Positions 33,594 to 42,974 of a stretch of 64,000 nucleotides of DNA are shown here, piece after piece. Position numbers and translations under genes: made by a program. The notes beneath the pieces were generated by a model that was not told where the DNA came from, ran no database searches, and saw only the letters and a program-made list of their open reading frames with translations. The stretch comes from an uncultured Hyphomonadaceae bacterium (GTDB taxonomy: Bacteria > Pseudomonadota > Alphaproteobacteria > Caulobacterales > Maricaulaceae). The stretch covers positions 124,001-188,000 of the forward strand of contig CAJXPX010000005.1 in assembly GCA_913058335.1 (NCBI GenBank), given 5' to 3'. How positions within the stretch are numbered: the first letter of the stretch is position 1; each line of letters starts with the position of its first letter.

Positions 33594-34826
33594 ATGACAG
33601 AGCTTAACTCAGAAAAATTTCCTTGGATGCAGGACAGAGCTATGACAGCTTTGTTTAAAGCATTCCCAAATGACAGGCTGCGGTTTGTCGGAGGATGTGT
33701 CCGAAATGCTCTCTGGGGCGAACCTGTAACCGATACGGATTTGGCTGTGGCTTTAAAACCCAAAGAGGTGATGGCTGCGCTAACAGAAGCCGGAATTCGC
33801 TATATCAAGACGGGGGTGGCTCACGGCACTGTGACAGCAATATTTCAGGGAAAACCTTATGAAATCACTAGCTTGCGGCGCGATATTGAGACGGATGGAC
33901 GCCACGCTGTTGTAACTTATACCGAAGACTGGGCGGAAGATGCACAGCGCCGCGATCTCACTTTTAATGCGCTTTACGCCAATCAGGAGGGTCAGGTGTT
34001 CGACCCGACAGGGCAGGGTCTGGAAGATTTAAACGCTCGCCGCCTTAGATTTGTCGGAGACGCAAGTTCTCGCGTAAAGGAAGACTATCTCCGTATATTA
34101 AGGTTTTTTCGGTTTCTGGCTTGGTATGGCGGAGACTCTAAAGTTGATGCCGCATCTCTCAAAGCCTGTCGCGAGAATCGCTCTGGTATAAAAGGACTCT
34201 CGGCGGAACGCGTCTGGTCGGAAATAAAGAAATTACTCCTCGCACGCGACCCCTCCCGGGCGCTCCATATCATGCTGACCAATGAAATTTTGGAGCTTAT
34301 ACTCCCCGAAGCCAATAATGTTGATGGCGTGGATCGACTTCTGAAATTGGAAGAGAGAGAGGGACTGGATCCTGATCCGCTGCTTCGCTTGATGGCGATG
34401 AGCGCGCGGGAGCCATTGCAAATAGCGCTCTTATGCAAGCGCCTCAAAATGTCGGGGGCTGAAACTAAACGCCTCCGGAACTGGGCTGAAGACAGCGAGC
34501 CTTTGTCACTGGATTTGTCGGAACGCGGCCAACAGGCGGCTCTTTACAATTCGGGGAAACAGACCGTTTTGGATCGAACGCGTTTGCGGGCGGCCGGGGA
34601 AAGAGATCCAATAAAATCAGCGCATTGGATGTCCTTTGCCAATTTAGCCGAGGCGTGGGACAGGCCTGAATTTCCGTTGTCTGGGAAAGATTTGAAAGCG
34701 GCCGGTGTTGAACCCGGGCCAAAAATGGGTAAGGCGCTACAGGCGCTGGAAGCTCTCTGGATCAGAAGCGGATTTACGGCAGAGAAAGAAAAACTTCTTA
34801 CGGCATTAAAACTATTGGGGAAATAA
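33594..34826 (+). CDS. cca: CCA tRNA nucleotidyltransferase
   Basis: Adds or repairs the 3' CCA end of tRNAs. The 410-residue class II enzyme has the head signature LRFVGGCVRNALWG at about residues 24-37, the metal-binding DTDLAV, then EITSLRRDIETDGRHA and RRDLTFNALY. The neck/body motif LRFVGDASSRVKEDYLRILRF matches the GDP/EDxxR nucleotide-recognition pocket. It is downstream of NUDIX and two bases upstream of the GST gene. Confidence 0.96.
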   Translation: MTELNSEKFPWMQDRAMTALFKAFPNDRLRFVGGCVRNALWGEPVTDTDLAVALKPKEVMAALTEAGIRYIKTGVAHGTVTAIFQGKPYEITSLRRDIETDGRHAVVTYTEDWAEDAQRRDLTFNALYANQEGQVFDPTGQGLEDLNARRLRFVGDASSRVKEDYLRILRFFRFLAWYGGDSKVDAASLKACRENRSGIKGLSAERVWSEIKKLLLARDPSRALHIMLTNEILELILPEANNVDGVDRLLKLEEREGLDPDPLLRLMAMSAREPLQIALLCKRLKMSGAETKRLRNWAEDSEPLSLDLSERGQQAALYNSGKQTVLDRTRLRAAGERDPIKSAHWMSFANLAEAWDRPEFPLSGKDLKAAGVEPGPKMGKALQALEALWIRSGFTAEKEKLLTALKLLGK

Positions 34827-34828
34827 CA

Positions 34829-35476
34829 ATGGCAGCACTGACGCTCTTTATAGGAAATTACACCTACTCGTCGTGGTCACTGCGCCCATGGATGGTGCTC
34901 CGGAAATCAGAACTCCCCTTTACAGAGAAGGTTATTGATCTGGATGTTCCGGGATATAAAGACAAATTACTTGCCCTTTCTGATGAAGGGACGGTGCCTG
35001 TGTTAAAGGTGAATGAGGATTATCTGCCGGATAGTCTCGCAATTTGTGAATTTGCCGCCAAAGCCGTGCCCAATCTCTGGCCCAAAGATGAGGGACAGAA
35101 ACAACTCGCACGTGATGCTGTAGAACGAATGCACACAGGCTTTGAAGCGATCCGCCGCGAAGCGCCTATGAACCTTCGGCGCCGAACCTCAGGCAAGATG
35201 CCGAAAGCCTGTCTGGAAGAAGCGGCAGAAATTTGTGAGCTTTGGGACGACTTGCTGTCCCGTCACGACGGTCCTTTTCTGTTTAATGAATGGTCTATAA
35301 CCGACGCGTTTTACACGCCGGTGGCGACGCGCTTTGCGAGTTATGACCTGCCGCGGACGACTCGCTCTGACACTTATATATCCGAACTGATGAGCGACGA
35401 GGACTATCTGGAATGGGAAAGCCGGGCTTTTATGGAAGAGCACGTCCTGCCTGAAACAGATAAAGTAAATTTGTAA
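34829..35476 (+). CDS. Glutathione S-transferase family protein
   Basis: A 215-residue protein with an N-terminal thioredoxin-fold domain (LTLFIGNYTYSSWSLRPWMV, with the Ser-Trp-Ser motif typical of this bacterial group) and an all-helical C-terminal domain. PVLKVNEDYLPDSLAICEF supplies the glutathione gamma-glutamyl-binding Asp-Ser. The substrate is unknown. It lies in the cca-gst-apt run with a one-base overlap with apt at TAATG. Confidence 0.9.
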   Translation: MAALTLFIGNYTYSSWSLRPWMVLRKSELPFTEKVIDLDVPGYKDKLLALSDEGTVPVLKVNEDYLPDSLAICEFAAKAVPNLWPKDEGQKQLARDAVERMHTGFEAIRREAPMNLRRRTSGKMPKACLEEAAEICELWDDLLSRHDGPFLFNEWSITDAFYTPVATRFASYDLPRTTRSDTYISELMSDEDYLEWESRAFMEEHVLPETDKVNL

Positions 35477-36006
35477 TGTTAAAACTCGAAGATTATATTC
35501 GTACTATTCCAGATCATCCCAAGCCGGGAATTATGTTCCGTGATATAACGCCGCTCTTGGCAAACCGCGTCGCTTTTAATGTGGCGATTGATAAAATAGT
35601 ATCAGGGGTAACCCATGAAGGATTAGACGCCGTAGCAGGTATTGATGCGCGAGGATTTATTTTCGGTGCGGCTGTTGCGTCTGCTTTGGGGTTGGGATTC
35701 ATTCCCGTCCGAAAGAAAGGCAAGCTGCCCGGTAAGATAATTTCCGAAGAGTATGATTTGGAGTATGGCAAGGACAGCCTCGAACTCTCGGTGGAAGATG
35801 TAAAGGCTGGTCAACGCGTGATGTTGATTGACGACCTTATTGCGACGGGCGGGACGGCTATCGCAGCCTTAAGCCTATTAAGGCGTTGCGATGTAGAGGT
35901 TGTGAGCGCGGCTTTTGTCGTCGATCTGCCTGATTTGGGCGGGGCCGAGAAACTTAAAAAGGCAGGTTGCCCCGTTTCCGTCCTGATAGGATATGCGGGG
36001 CATTAG
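35476..36006 (+). CDS. apt: Adenine phosphoribosyltransferase
   Basis: Salvages adenine to AMP using PRPP. The 176-residue length is standard. The family start DYIRTIPDHPKPGIMFRDIT, then GIDARGFIFGAAVA, the flexible loop RKKGKLPG, and the PRPP-binding motif VMLIDDLIATGGTAIAA are all present. It ends 17 bases before the stop of convergent ychF. Confidence 0.96.
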   Translation: MLKLEDYIRTIPDHPKPGIMFRDITPLLANRVAFNVAIDKIVSGVTHEGLDAVAGIDARGFIFGAAVASALGLGFIPVRKKGKLPGKIISEEYDLEYGKDSLELSVEDVKAGQRVMLIDDLIATGGTAIAALSLLRRCDVEVVSAAFVVDLPDLGGAEKLKKAGCPVSVLIGYAGH

Positions 36007-36022
36007 AGCAGGCGGCTCAGGC

Positions 36023-37120
36023 CTAGACGTTGAATTTGAACAACATGATGTCGCCGTCTTTGACAAGATATTCTTTACCTTCTTGCCGGACTTTGCCTGC
36101 TTCTTTCGCTCCTTGTTCGCCGTTATTATCGACAAAATCGTCATAGGCTGTGGTTTCGGCGCGGATGAAGCCTTTTTCAAAATCGCCATGTATGACGCCT
36201 GCGCATTTTGGGGCAGTCCAGCCCTGTTTAAAGGTCCAGGCCCGCGCCTCCTTCGGGCCGACGGTGAAATAGGTTTGTAAGTCGAGCAGGTTATAACCGG
36301 CGCGGATAAGGCGGTTCAGGCCAGGCTCTTCAAGGCCGATAGCGTCAAGATATTCCGCTTGTTCTTCATCTTCTAAAACTGCCATTTCCGATTCGATTTG
36401 CGCTGAAATAATAACGGACTGAGCGCCTTCTGATTTTGCATGCTCGACAACTTTTTCAGAAAATTTGTTCCCCGTTGCGGCGCTCTCTTCATCCACATTG
36501 GCCACATAGAGAACAGGTTTCGCTGTCAGCAGCTGAAGCATTTTCCAGGCTTTTTTATCGTCTTCGTCAATCTCGGCGGTGCGAGCGGGTTTGCCGTCCT
36601 CCAGAACCGCAATTGCCTTTTCGATCAAGCGCATGGTCTGGAGCGCGTCTTTATCATTCTGCTTGAGCTTTTTCTCAAGGCCCGGCTTGCGTTTTTCCAA
36701 ACTCTCCAGATCGGCCAGCATCAATTCTGTCTCAATCGTCTCATAGTCGGACATCGGATCGATACGACCATCGACATGGGTGATGTCATCATCTTCAAAA
36801 CAGCGTAGCACATAAACCACGGCGTCGGTTTCGCGGATATTCCCGAGAAACTGATTGCCCATGCCTTCGCCTTTAGATGCGCCTTTGACGAGGCCGGCAA
36901 TATCGACGAAATTCATGCGGGCAGGGATGATTTGGGCCGATCCGCCTATCTTGGCAATTTTGTCTAGACGAGGCTCAGGCACGGCAACATCGCCGACATT
37001 AGGCTCAATCGTACAAAATGGATAATTCGCCGCCTGCGCATTGGCTGTCTTGGTCAGCGCATTAAAAAGTGTGGATTTCCCTACATTCGGAAGTCCAACA
37101 ATACCGCATTTAAAACCCAT
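36023..37120 (-). CDS. ychF: Redox-regulated ATPase YchF (Obg family)
   Basis: A P-loop protein of the Obg family with ATP rather than GTP preference. The 365-residue protein has G1 [14 protein letters not shown] at residues 8-21, G3 [19 protein letters not shown], and the altered G4 VANVDEES that replaces NKxD. The C-terminal TGS domain has [17 protein letters not shown] and the final [12 protein letters not shown]. The gene follows pth, as is common in bacteria, with a four-base gap. Confidence 0.97.
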   Translation of the reverse strand: MGFKCGIVGLPNVGKSTLFNALTKTANAQAANYPFCTIEPNVGDVAVPEPRLDKIAKIGGSAQIIPARMNFVDIAGLVKGASKGEGMGNQFLGNIRETDAVVYVLRCFEDDDITHVDGRIDPMSDYETIETELMLADLESLEKRKPGLEKKLKQNDKDALQTMRLIEKAIAVLEDGKPARTAEIDEDDKKAWKMLQLLTAKPVLYVANVDEESAATGNKFSEKVVEHAKSEGAQSVIISAQIESEMAVLEDEEQAEYLDAIGLEEPGLNRLIRAGYNLLDLQTYFTVGPKEARAWTFKQGWTAPKCAGVIHGDFEKGFIRAETTAYDDFVDNNGEQGAKEAGKVRQEGKEYLVKDGDIMLFKFNV

Positions 37121-37124
37121 GGGT

Positions 37125-37694
37125 TTATCCTTTTATATATTCACTCACACGCGTCTGGAACAGATCCGGCTGGCCAGTGGCGAGAAGGTCCGCATATTTG
37201 CCAAACGCATTGAGAATGTCGTCACGCATATTCTCTTCGTCCTTACGAAAGTCAGAAAGAACATGGCCGTGGACTTTGTCCTTATGGCCGGGATGATCAA
37301 TGCCAATCCGCACGCGTTGATATTCATTTCCGCAATGTTGCTTGATAGAGCGAAGACCGTTATGTCCGGCAATGCCGCCGCCAACTTTTAAGCGAACTTT
37401 GCCGAAGTCCAAGTCCAACTCGTCGTGGAAGACGGTAACGTTTCCCAAAGGCACTTTGTAAAACTGCATAGCTTGTTGAACGGACTGGCCGGATTCATTC
37501 ATAAATGTGGTCGGCTTTAAGAGCAGAACTTTCTGGGAGCCAAATTGACCGGTACGGACTAGGCCTTTGAATTGGGCTTTAGGCGTAGAAAAATTATGAT
37601 CATCACCAATGGCGTTTATCGCCATAAAACCGACATTATGACGATTCCCGGCATATTTACCGCCGGGATTACCAAGACCCACCCAGATTTGCAT
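37125..37694 (-). CDS. pth: Peptidyl-tRNA hydrolase
   Basis: Releases peptides from stalled peptidyl-tRNA. The 189-residue protein begins MQIWVGLGNPGGKYAGNRHN, which contains the catalytic histidine. HDELDLDFGKVRLK and GGGIAGHNGLRSI follow, and DHPGHKDKVHGHVLSDF is present. An in-frame TTG 18 codons upstream would give a longer version, but ATG 37694 has GGAG six bases upstream and matches the family start. It lies 60 bases after rplY and is probably co-transcribed. Confidence 0.96.
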   Translation of the reverse strand: MQIWVGLGNPGGKYAGNRHNVGFMAINAIGDDHNFSTPKAQFKGLVRTGQFGSQKVLLLKPTTFMNESGQSVQQAMQFYKVPLGNVTVFHDELDLDFGKVRLKVGGGIAGHNGLRSIKQHCGNEYQRVRIGIDHPGHKDKVHGHVLSDFRKDEENMRDDILNAFGKYADLLATGQPDLFQTRVSEYIKG

Positions 37695-37753
37695 GTTAGG
37701 CTCCGCTGTTCGCCGTTTGCCAGCGAGCAGTCTGCCAAACAACGACAAAGTGT

Positions 37754-38413
37754 TTAGTCTTCGTCAGTCTGCTCTGTAGCAGGGACTTCATCAGCGGCAA
37801 CGTCTTCGCCGCCCTCTTCGCCTTCAACGGCTTCCTCGTCCTCTTCAACCATGGCGCGAGACGCGATAAGGGTTGCGATTGTGAAGTCGCGATCCGTAAT
37901 GGAAGGCTTGACGTTTTTCGGTAATTTTACATCAGACATGTGAAGCGTATCGCCAATGCCCATTTCGGACACGTCAGCTTCGATAGAATCAGGAATTTCA
38001 CCCGCTGGACATTTCACTTCGATAGCGTGACGTACAACGTTAAGCGTTCCGCCTTCTTTCAGGCCAGGAGATTCTTCTTCGCCGACGAAGTTTACAGAAA
38101 CTTCTACTTCGATGATAGTTTTGTCTGTCACGCGGAACAGGTCAACATGAACAGGCATGTCGCTCACAGGGTGGAACTGAACGTCTTTGGTCAGAACCTT
38201 TTGCTTTTTGCCGTCATGCGAAATTTCGATCATGGATTGCAGGAATTGGCCGGAGTTCAAAGCTTTCAAAACTTCATTATATTTGAAGGAAATAGAAACA
38301 GGTGCTTCGTCTCCCCCATATACAATACCGGGTACAAAGCCTTCACGGCGGGCGGCACGGGCATTGCCGCTACCAGAATTTTCACGGATATCTACGTCCA
38401 GAACAACACTCAT
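37754..38413 (-). CDS. rplY: 50S ribosomal protein L25, long CTC form
   Basis: Binds 5S rRNA. The 219-residue protein has the N-terminal L25 domain (about 1-95, SGSGNARAARREGFVPGIVYG) and a C-terminal TL5/CTC beta domain (about 96-190, GTLNVVRHAIEVKCPAGEIPD). A very acidic tail ends it (EEDEEAVEGEEGGEDVAADE). It starts at ATG 38413 after AAAGGACGAAGACA. It has its own promoter and a leader with a terminator-like hairpin (see the separate entries), so expression may be controlled by attenuation. pth and ychF lie downstream. Confidence 0.96.
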   Translation of the reverse strand: MSVVLDVDIRENSGSGNARAARREGFVPGIVYGGDEAPVSISFKYNEVLKALNSGQFLQSMIEISHDGKKQKVLTKDVQFHPVSDMPVHVDLFRVTDKTIIEVEVSVNFVGEEESPGLKEGGTLNVVRHAIEVKCPAGEIPDSIEADVSEMGIGDTLHMSDVKLPKNVKPSITDRDFTIATLIASRAMVEEDEEAVEGEEGGEDVAADEVPATEQTDED

Positions 38414-38438
38414 TGTCTTCGTCCTTTAATGGTCAATC

Positions 38439-38479
38439 GGCGGGTCGCTTAAAAAAGACAAAGCCGCCATCGGGGCGGC
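38439..38479 (-). promoter_or_regulatory. Terminator-like hairpin in the rplY leader, candidate attenuator
   Basis: Read on the minus strand, GCCGCC (plus 38479-38474), five-base loop and GGCGGC (38468-38463) form a GC-rich stem followed directly by TTTGTCTTTTTT. This is a complete intrinsic terminator, but it sits between a promoter and the rplY start codon. A downstream CCGCC (plus 38443-38439) is complementary to the GGCGG strand of the stem and could compete with it, giving an antiterminated state. The structural features are seen; the regulatory role is inferred. Confidence 0.6.
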
Positions 38480-38521
38480 CCATTCATCTGTCTCTCGCAA
38501 AACACGCGTAAAGTCGCGCGC

Positions 38522-38550
38522 TCTATAAGCAAAGCCGAGAGGGGGCGCAA
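38522..38550 (-). promoter_or_regulatory. Sigma70-type promoter for rplY
   Basis: On the minus strand, TTGCGC (plus 38550-38545), a 17-base spacer and TATAGA (plus 38527-38522). Spacing is ideal and the hexamers are close to consensus. Transcription would begin near 38515, giving a leader of about 100 bases before rplY. Confidence 0.55.
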
Positions 38551-38563
38551 GGGGGCATGGAGC

Positions 38564-38589
38564 AAAAATGCAGGACTAAGCCCCTGCAT
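38564..38589 (-). terminator. Terminator after prs
   Basis: On the minus strand, ATGCAGG (plus 38589-38583), eight-base loop, CCTGCAT (plus 38574-38568), then TTTT. It lies a few bases past the prs stop, so the second hairpin near 38470 is not needed to end prs transcription. Confidence 0.7.
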
Positions 38590-38595
38590 ATGGCT

Positions 38596-39537
38596 TTAAC
38601 TAAACAGTTTTGAGACGCTTTCGTCATTGGCAATGCGTCGAATGGCTTCGCCGAGCAGGGTGGCTGTAGAACATTCGCGAATCTTGTCACAGTTCTTAAC
38701 CGCATCCGGTTGGGCGATTGTATCGGTTATAACCACTTCGGTGAGTTCTGATTTGGTAATTCGCTCGACGGCCGGGTCGGATAACACGCCGTGAGTGATA
38801 TAGGCCGAAACAGAATTAGCGCCGTGGTCTTTAAGCGCCTTAGCCGCATTACAGAGCGTCCCGCCGGAATCGATAATATCATCATAGAGAATACAGCTGC
38901 GGCCTGCGACATCGCCGATAATATTCATGACTTCAGATTCGCCGGCTTTGGGGCGGCGTTTGTCTACAATGGCGATATCGGCATTGAACATCTTGGCGAT
39001 TGCCCGCGTTCTGACCACACCGCCCGTATCAGGGGAAACAAATAGCATTTTTTCTCGGTCTCTGGCGGAGAATTGGTCTTTAATATCATTCACAAAAACA
39101 GGCTGCCCGAACAAATTGTCTGTTGGAATGTCGAAAAAACCCTGAATTTGTCCGGCGTGAAGATCTACAGTGAGGACACGGTGAGCGCCCGCTTTTGAAA
39201 TTAGATTGGCGACGAGCTTGGCAGAGATCGGGGTGCGGCCCCCTGTTTTTCTGTCCTGACGGGCATAGCCGAAATAAGGAATCACGGCGGTGATGCGCTG
39301 GGCGGAAGCGCGAACGAGCGCGTCAATCAGGATAAGGAGTTCCATTAGATGGTCATTGGCCGGGGCCGAGGTTGGCTGGACGAGGAAGATATCTTCGCCG
39401 CGCACATTTTCATTGATTTTTGCGAAGATTTCCTGATCGCGAAACCGTTCTATATCAACGGAGGTGAGCGGTATATCGAGAACATCGGCGATGCCCCGGG
39501 CGAGAGGTTCATTGGCCGTGCCGCTGATCAGTTTCAT
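38596..39537 (-). CDS. prs: Ribose-phosphate pyrophosphokinase
   Basis: Makes PRPP from ribose 5-phosphate and ATP for nucleotide, histidine and tryptophan synthesis. The 313-residue class I enzyme shows [20 protein letters not shown] (ATP-binding flag region), [25 protein letters not shown] and the PRPP loop [15 protein letters not shown]. It precedes rplY-pth-ychF, the usual alphaproteobacterial order, but is separated from them by its own terminator. Confidence 0.97.
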   Translation of the reverse strand: MKLISGTANEPLARGIADVLDIPLTSVDIERFRDQEIFAKINENVRGEDIFLVQPTSAPANDHLMELLILIDALVRASAQRITAVIPYFGYARQDRKTGGRTPISAKLVANLISKAGAHRVLTVDLHAGQIQGFFDIPTDNLFGQPVFVNDIKDQFSARDREKMLFVSPDTGGVVRTRAIAKMFNADIAIVDKRRPKAGESEVMNIIGDVAGRSCILYDDIIDSGGTLCNAAKALKDHGANSVSAYITHGVLSDPAVERITKSELTEVVITDTIAQPDAVKNCDKIRECSTATLLGEAIRRIANDESVSKLFS

Positions 39538-39643
39538 GCGATTTTATCCGTATCAAGAGCCGCTGGCAATATGCCGATAGGCTCGGTCGTGTTAGGGGCG
39601 TCTTAGGGGGGCGAATAAGGTGAGTCTAGAGCGAAGGGGCGAT

Positions 39644-40393
39644 TCATCTACGGATTATGACAGAAAGATTACGCCCATAACCATCCAGGCCTTCATGTGT
39701 GTTGCGGCGATAGCTGAAATACTCCTCTGATTGGCCATATGTGCAATCGCCAAGCCAGGCGCAGCTTTCAATGCCGGTCGCTCTTAGGCGCGACAGGATA
39801 AAGCCCGGCAGGTCAAAATGCGGAATATCCTTTGCGCTGTCTTTGAAAAATCGCTCAAAAGTTTCATCGACTTCCATAAACTCCGATTTGAATGCGTCCC
39901 CGACTTCGTAATTAGGCTGACTGATACACGCGCCAAGTACAGCAGAAATGTTGGCAGGGGAGGCGCCGACTTCGCACATTGCGGCGACCGTACTCTCGAC
40001 GATTCCGCCGAGCGCTCCGCGCCATCCTGCGTGACACGCTCCGATGACTCCGGCTTGGGCATCTTCAAACAAGACAGGGCCGCAATCTGCCGAAAGAACG
40101 GAGAGGGCAAGGCCTTTGGTTTTAGTGACCAAACCGTCCGCTTTTAACGGCGAAGAAGGCGGTTCTGAAATGATTTCGACTTGGTCAGAGTGGATCTGAT
40201 GAAGGCTGACGAGATAATCAGCTTGAAGGGCCTCTAATATCCTTTTGCGATTTTCTGCGATATCCCTCGGGCTGTCATCCGAGCGCTCTCCGGCATTCAA
40301 GCTTTCGTAAATACCCGAGGACACGCCGCCTTGTCGTCCAAAAAATCCGTGTGAGCTGGTAAGCTGGGGGTAGGTTTTAAACGGAGGTATCAT
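39644..40393 (-). CDS. pgeF: Peptidoglycan editing factor PgeF (laccase-domain, YfiH family)
   Basis: A copper/zinc-type multicopper-oxidase-like fold protein that removes wrong (L-Ser) peptidoglycan precursors; older annotations call it polyphenol oxidase. The 249-residue protein contains the metal ligands in LVSLHQIHSDQV, ALSVLSADCGPVLFED and GVIGACHAGWRGALGGIV, and ends CAWLGDCTYGQSEEYFSYRR. It overlaps midA by four bases (ATGA). lgt-midA-pgeF forms one tightly packed minus-strand operon. Confidence 0.94.
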   Translation of the reverse strand: MIPPFKTYPQLTSSHGFFGRQGGVSSGIYESLNAGERSDDSPRDIAENRKRILEALQADYLVSLHQIHSDQVEIISEPPSSPLKADGLVTKTKGLALSVLSADCGPVLFEDAQAGVIGACHAGWRGALGGIVESTVAAMCEVGASPANISAVLGACISQPNYEVGDAFKSEFMEVDETFERFFKDSAKDIPHFDLPGFILSRLRATGIESCAWLGDCTYGQSEEYFSYRRNTHEGLDGYGRNLSVIIRR

Positions 40394-41499
40394 TCTCGAA
40401 ATCCTAACGGAGTGGGTAAGTCAGGCGATTGCAAACACACGGCTTTGAATAATTCTCCCATTTCCGCTTCATCCGTCAGGCGGTGGAGTTGCCGCGCTAT
40501 AACGGCCTTCGAATCTGGTTGTGCGCGGGCCAGAGCCACGGCGCGCATCTCAAGCCCAAGTTTCGAGAGAAGTTCGCGCTGCGCTATCGGGCCGCTGGCA
40601 GCCAAGCCTTCGCTTTGCCCAACTTTAATCAGGGTTTGAAAATCAACCCGTGCCGTTAAATCACTATCTCCCGGTAATTCAAACACGCCGATTTTCTTGT
40701 GACGTTTTAGGGCTTGCAACGTGTCGCCAAATTCTGTGACGTCAGGACCGTAATCTATAAAAAGCGCGCGCCCCGGATGCGCCTTAAACCGGGCCTTTAA
40801 AGTTTCTATCATCTGATGAATGGAAGGGCAGGTTTCTAAAAGCTCATCCTTACGCGCCTCTGATTGTGCGTCGGGGATAAAACTTTTGGCCGTCGCGCCG
40901 ATGGGATCTGGGCCAATTTCGAAGCGAAGCCGACCGTCTTCGTCTAGTCCGACATGGCGTTCGTGCCAGCCGTCTTTTCCGGCAAAAGGGTCGCGCTGCA
41001 CAAATTGTCTTATGGGAAGGCAGTCGAGAAATTCATTCCCTATGACAAGCGATGGTCCAATGGGCGCAGTTTCTAGGCTGGTCGCCCATTGAACCGGAAA
41101 ACCGAGATGTCCGAGCGTCTGCCCTTGCACGGCTTCGAGGGCGGAAGAGGCTTCGATCAACACGACTTGGACGGCCTTCTTAAAACCCTCATCTAAAGAT
41201 GCCGCGCGGAGCATATCCCCCATCATCACGCCGCGCCCCGGTCCTAGCTCTATCAGAAAAAACGGATCAGGCTTTCCTAAGTCCATCCAGCTTTGTAGGG
41301 CGAATAGTCCCAGCACTTCGCCGAACATCTGCGAAATCTCCGGGGCAGTGATAAAATCTCCCGCACTGCCAAGCGGGTCGCGAGTGGGGTAAAACCCATC
41401 CACCGGATCAAGCAGACAAAGCGTCATATATTCGGCCACGCTGATGGGTCCAGTGGATTCTATGAGCGCTATGATCCGGTCTTCGAGTTGGGTACTCAT
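40390..41499 (-). CDS. midA: SAM-dependent methyltransferase, MidA/NDUFAF7 family
   Basis: A class I SAM-dependent protein arginine methyltransferase whose mitochondrial homologue NDUFAF7 methylates a complex I subunit. The 369-residue protein has YMTLCLLDPVDGFYPTRDPL near the start (Y-M-x-x-x-L-x-x-x-x-G-Y-Y-like motif), the SAM loop LIELGPGRGVMMGDML at about residues 80-95, VLIEASSALEAVQ, and VIGNEFLDCLPIRQFV. It is translationally coupled to lgt (overlap) and pgeF. Confidence 0.93.
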   Translation of the reverse strand: MSTQLEDRIIALIESTGPISVAEYMTLCLLDPVDGFYPTRDPLGSAGDFITAPEISQMFGEVLGLFALQSWMDLGKPDPFFLIELGPGRGVMMGDMLRAASLDEGFKKAVQVVLIEASSALEAVQGQTLGHLGFPVQWATSLETAPIGPSLVIGNEFLDCLPIRQFVQRDPFAGKDGWHERHVGLDEDGRLRFEIGPDPIGATAKSFIPDAQSEARKDELLETCPSIHQMIETLKARFKAHPGRALFIDYGPDVTEFGDTLQALKRHKKIGVFELPGDSDLTARVDFQTLIKVGQSEGLAASGPIAQRELLSKLGLEMRAVALARAQPDSKAVIARQLHRLTDEAEMGELFKAVCLQSPDLPTPLGFRE

Positions 41500-42416
41500 T
41501 TTTTGGATTTAGCCGCCTGAGGATCGGCCACGCGTTTGGGCGAGACAGGAGAGCGCTTCCACGCCCATGCCATTAAGAGGCCCCCGACTAAAATCATGGG
41601 AAGAGAATAGGCCATGCCGCGTGTCAGCTCGCCGATAAGGGGGTAAGTGCCGAATTGCGGAATATTGTCTGGCGTCCTGACAAATTCAACGCTGAACCGA
41701 AAAATACCGTAAAAGAACATTAGCGCCCCAAAAACCACGCCGGGCTTGGTCAGGGCTTTGAATTTTGTGCAGAGGATTCGCAGGATAAGCCAGAGTACAA
41801 AACCTTCGAGAAAGGCTTCATAAAGCTGGCTCGGGTGACGCGGCTGGGAATCCGGGGCGGTAGCAAAAATAAAGCCCCAAGGCATATCGGTCACGCGGCC
41901 ATAAAGCTCCTGATTGACAAAATTGGTTAGTCTGACCAGACCAAGTCCAATTGGCGCGCCGACACTTGCCATATCCCCAATACGGAGTTTGGAGACTTTT
42001 GTCCGCCAGCTGGAATAGGCGCAGGCCGCGACAACGCCGAGGAAACCGCCGTGAAAGCTCATTCCGCCTGTCCAGACTTTGAAAATATCCAGCGGCGCTT
42101 CCCAAATTGTTGAGGTTGAATAGAATAGGATGAAACCAAGACGACCGCCCACAATAATGCCGAGCAGGCAATAAAACATCAAATCCTGCAACATGGTTTT
42201 GGTGGGGACGACTTCGGGCAGCCGCGTTGCGCCATTGGCGAACCAGATATCTTTGCGCTGGCAAAGGCGGTTGGCATAATAATAGGCTCCGAATACGCCC
42301 AGAAGGTAAGCCAAGCCGTACCATTTTACCGAAAGCGGCCCGAGGGAAAAAGCTTCGTCGCTTAGCCAGGTCGGAAAGACAATCGCCTGAAAATCAGATA
42401 TCAGTGCCAGAAACAT
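41496..42416 (-). CDS. lgt: Prolipoprotein diacylglyceryl transferase
   Basis: Inner-membrane enzyme that transfers diacylglycerol to the lipobox cysteine, the first step of lipoprotein maturation. The 306-residue protein has about seven membrane segments and the signature GGMSFHGGFLGVVAA near residue 115, preceded by GGRLGFILFY. The conserved ARGxxxN-like region appears as GLVRLTNFVNQELYGRVTD. The tail is basic. First gene of the lgt-midA-pgeF operon, divergent from ubiK. The window's predicted lipoproteins would be its substrates. Confidence 0.96.
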   Translation of the reverse strand: MFLALISDFQAIVFPTWLSDEAFSLGPLSVKWYGLAYLLGVFGAYYYANRLCQRKDIWFANGATRLPEVVPTKTMLQDLMFYCLLGIIVGGRLGFILFYSTSTIWEAPLDIFKVWTGGMSFHGGFLGVVAACAYSSWRTKVSKLRIGDMASVGAPIGLGLVRLTNFVNQELYGRVTDMPWGFIFATAPDSQPRHPSQLYEAFLEGFVLWLILRILCTKFKALTKPGVVFGALMFFYGIFRFSVEFVRTPDNIPQFGTYPLIGELTRGMAYSLPMILVGGLLMAWAWKRSPVSPKRVADPQAAKSKK

Positions 42417-42543
42417 GCAAACCCTGCCAAATTATGTGTTCAAGACATTATTTGCCTTTGATAAGGACTCAAACATCTGGAAAAGCCTGTAACCTGTCCC
42501 TATCTATGAATCAAAGCCAAACTCCGTTTAAAAGGCCAAAGTG

Positions 42544-42879
42544 ATGCAAAGCAAATCCCGTCCTCTCGACGATATTTCAAATTTTCTGACAAATGCCGCC
42601 GGGGCGCTCAAGGGCGTCGGCGATGAAGTCAAAGCGATGTCTCGCTCTCAAGCGGAAAAATTTATTGCTGATATGGATTTGGTCAGCCGCGATGAACATG
42701 AAGTCCTGAAAGCCCGACTGGAAAAGGCGCTTGCCGAAATTGAAGCCTTGAAAAAAGGGACGACAGGAAACCCCGCCACTAAAAAACCTGCCCCAAAAAA
42801 AACAACGGCCAAAAAAGCAACGTCTCAGAAAACAACCGCTAAGAGATCCACGACACCAAAATCGAAAAAGTCATCCTGA
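42544..42879 (+). CDS. ubiK: UbiK-family (BMFP) ubiquinone accessory factor
   Basis: A 111-residue protein. The N-terminal 75 residues form the BMFP/UbiK coiled-coil (LDDISNFLTNAAGALKGVGDE, then VSRDEHEVLKARLEKALAEIEALK), which trimerises and associates with membranes. The C-terminal third is a low-complexity Lys/Thr/Ala tail typical of alphaproteobacterial members. UbiK assists late ubiquinone synthesis. I chose ATG 42544 over the preceding GTG. A good terminator follows at 42915-42940. Confidence 0.86.
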   Translation: MQSKSRPLDDISNFLTNAAGALKGVGDEVKAMSRSQAEKFIADMDLVSRDEHEVLKARLEKALAEIEALKKGTTGNPATKKPAPKKTTAKKATSQKTTAKRSTTPKSKKSS

Positions 42880-42914
42880 GACTCTGGCTAAATTTTTAAA
42901 TTTCAATTTTACTC

Positions 42915-42940
42915 AAAGCCTCCATTTCGGAGGTTTTTTT
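42915..42940 (+). terminator. Terminator after ubiK
   Basis: CCTCC (42919-42923), five-base loop ATTTC, GGAGG (42929-42933), with the stem extended by flanking AAAG/TTTT pairing and a run of seven T at 42934-42940. A strong intrinsic terminator that isolates ubiK from the following region. Confidence 0.85.
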
Positions 42941-42974
42941 GTGCCAGCAGCACTATTACAGAGCTGTCAGTTAG

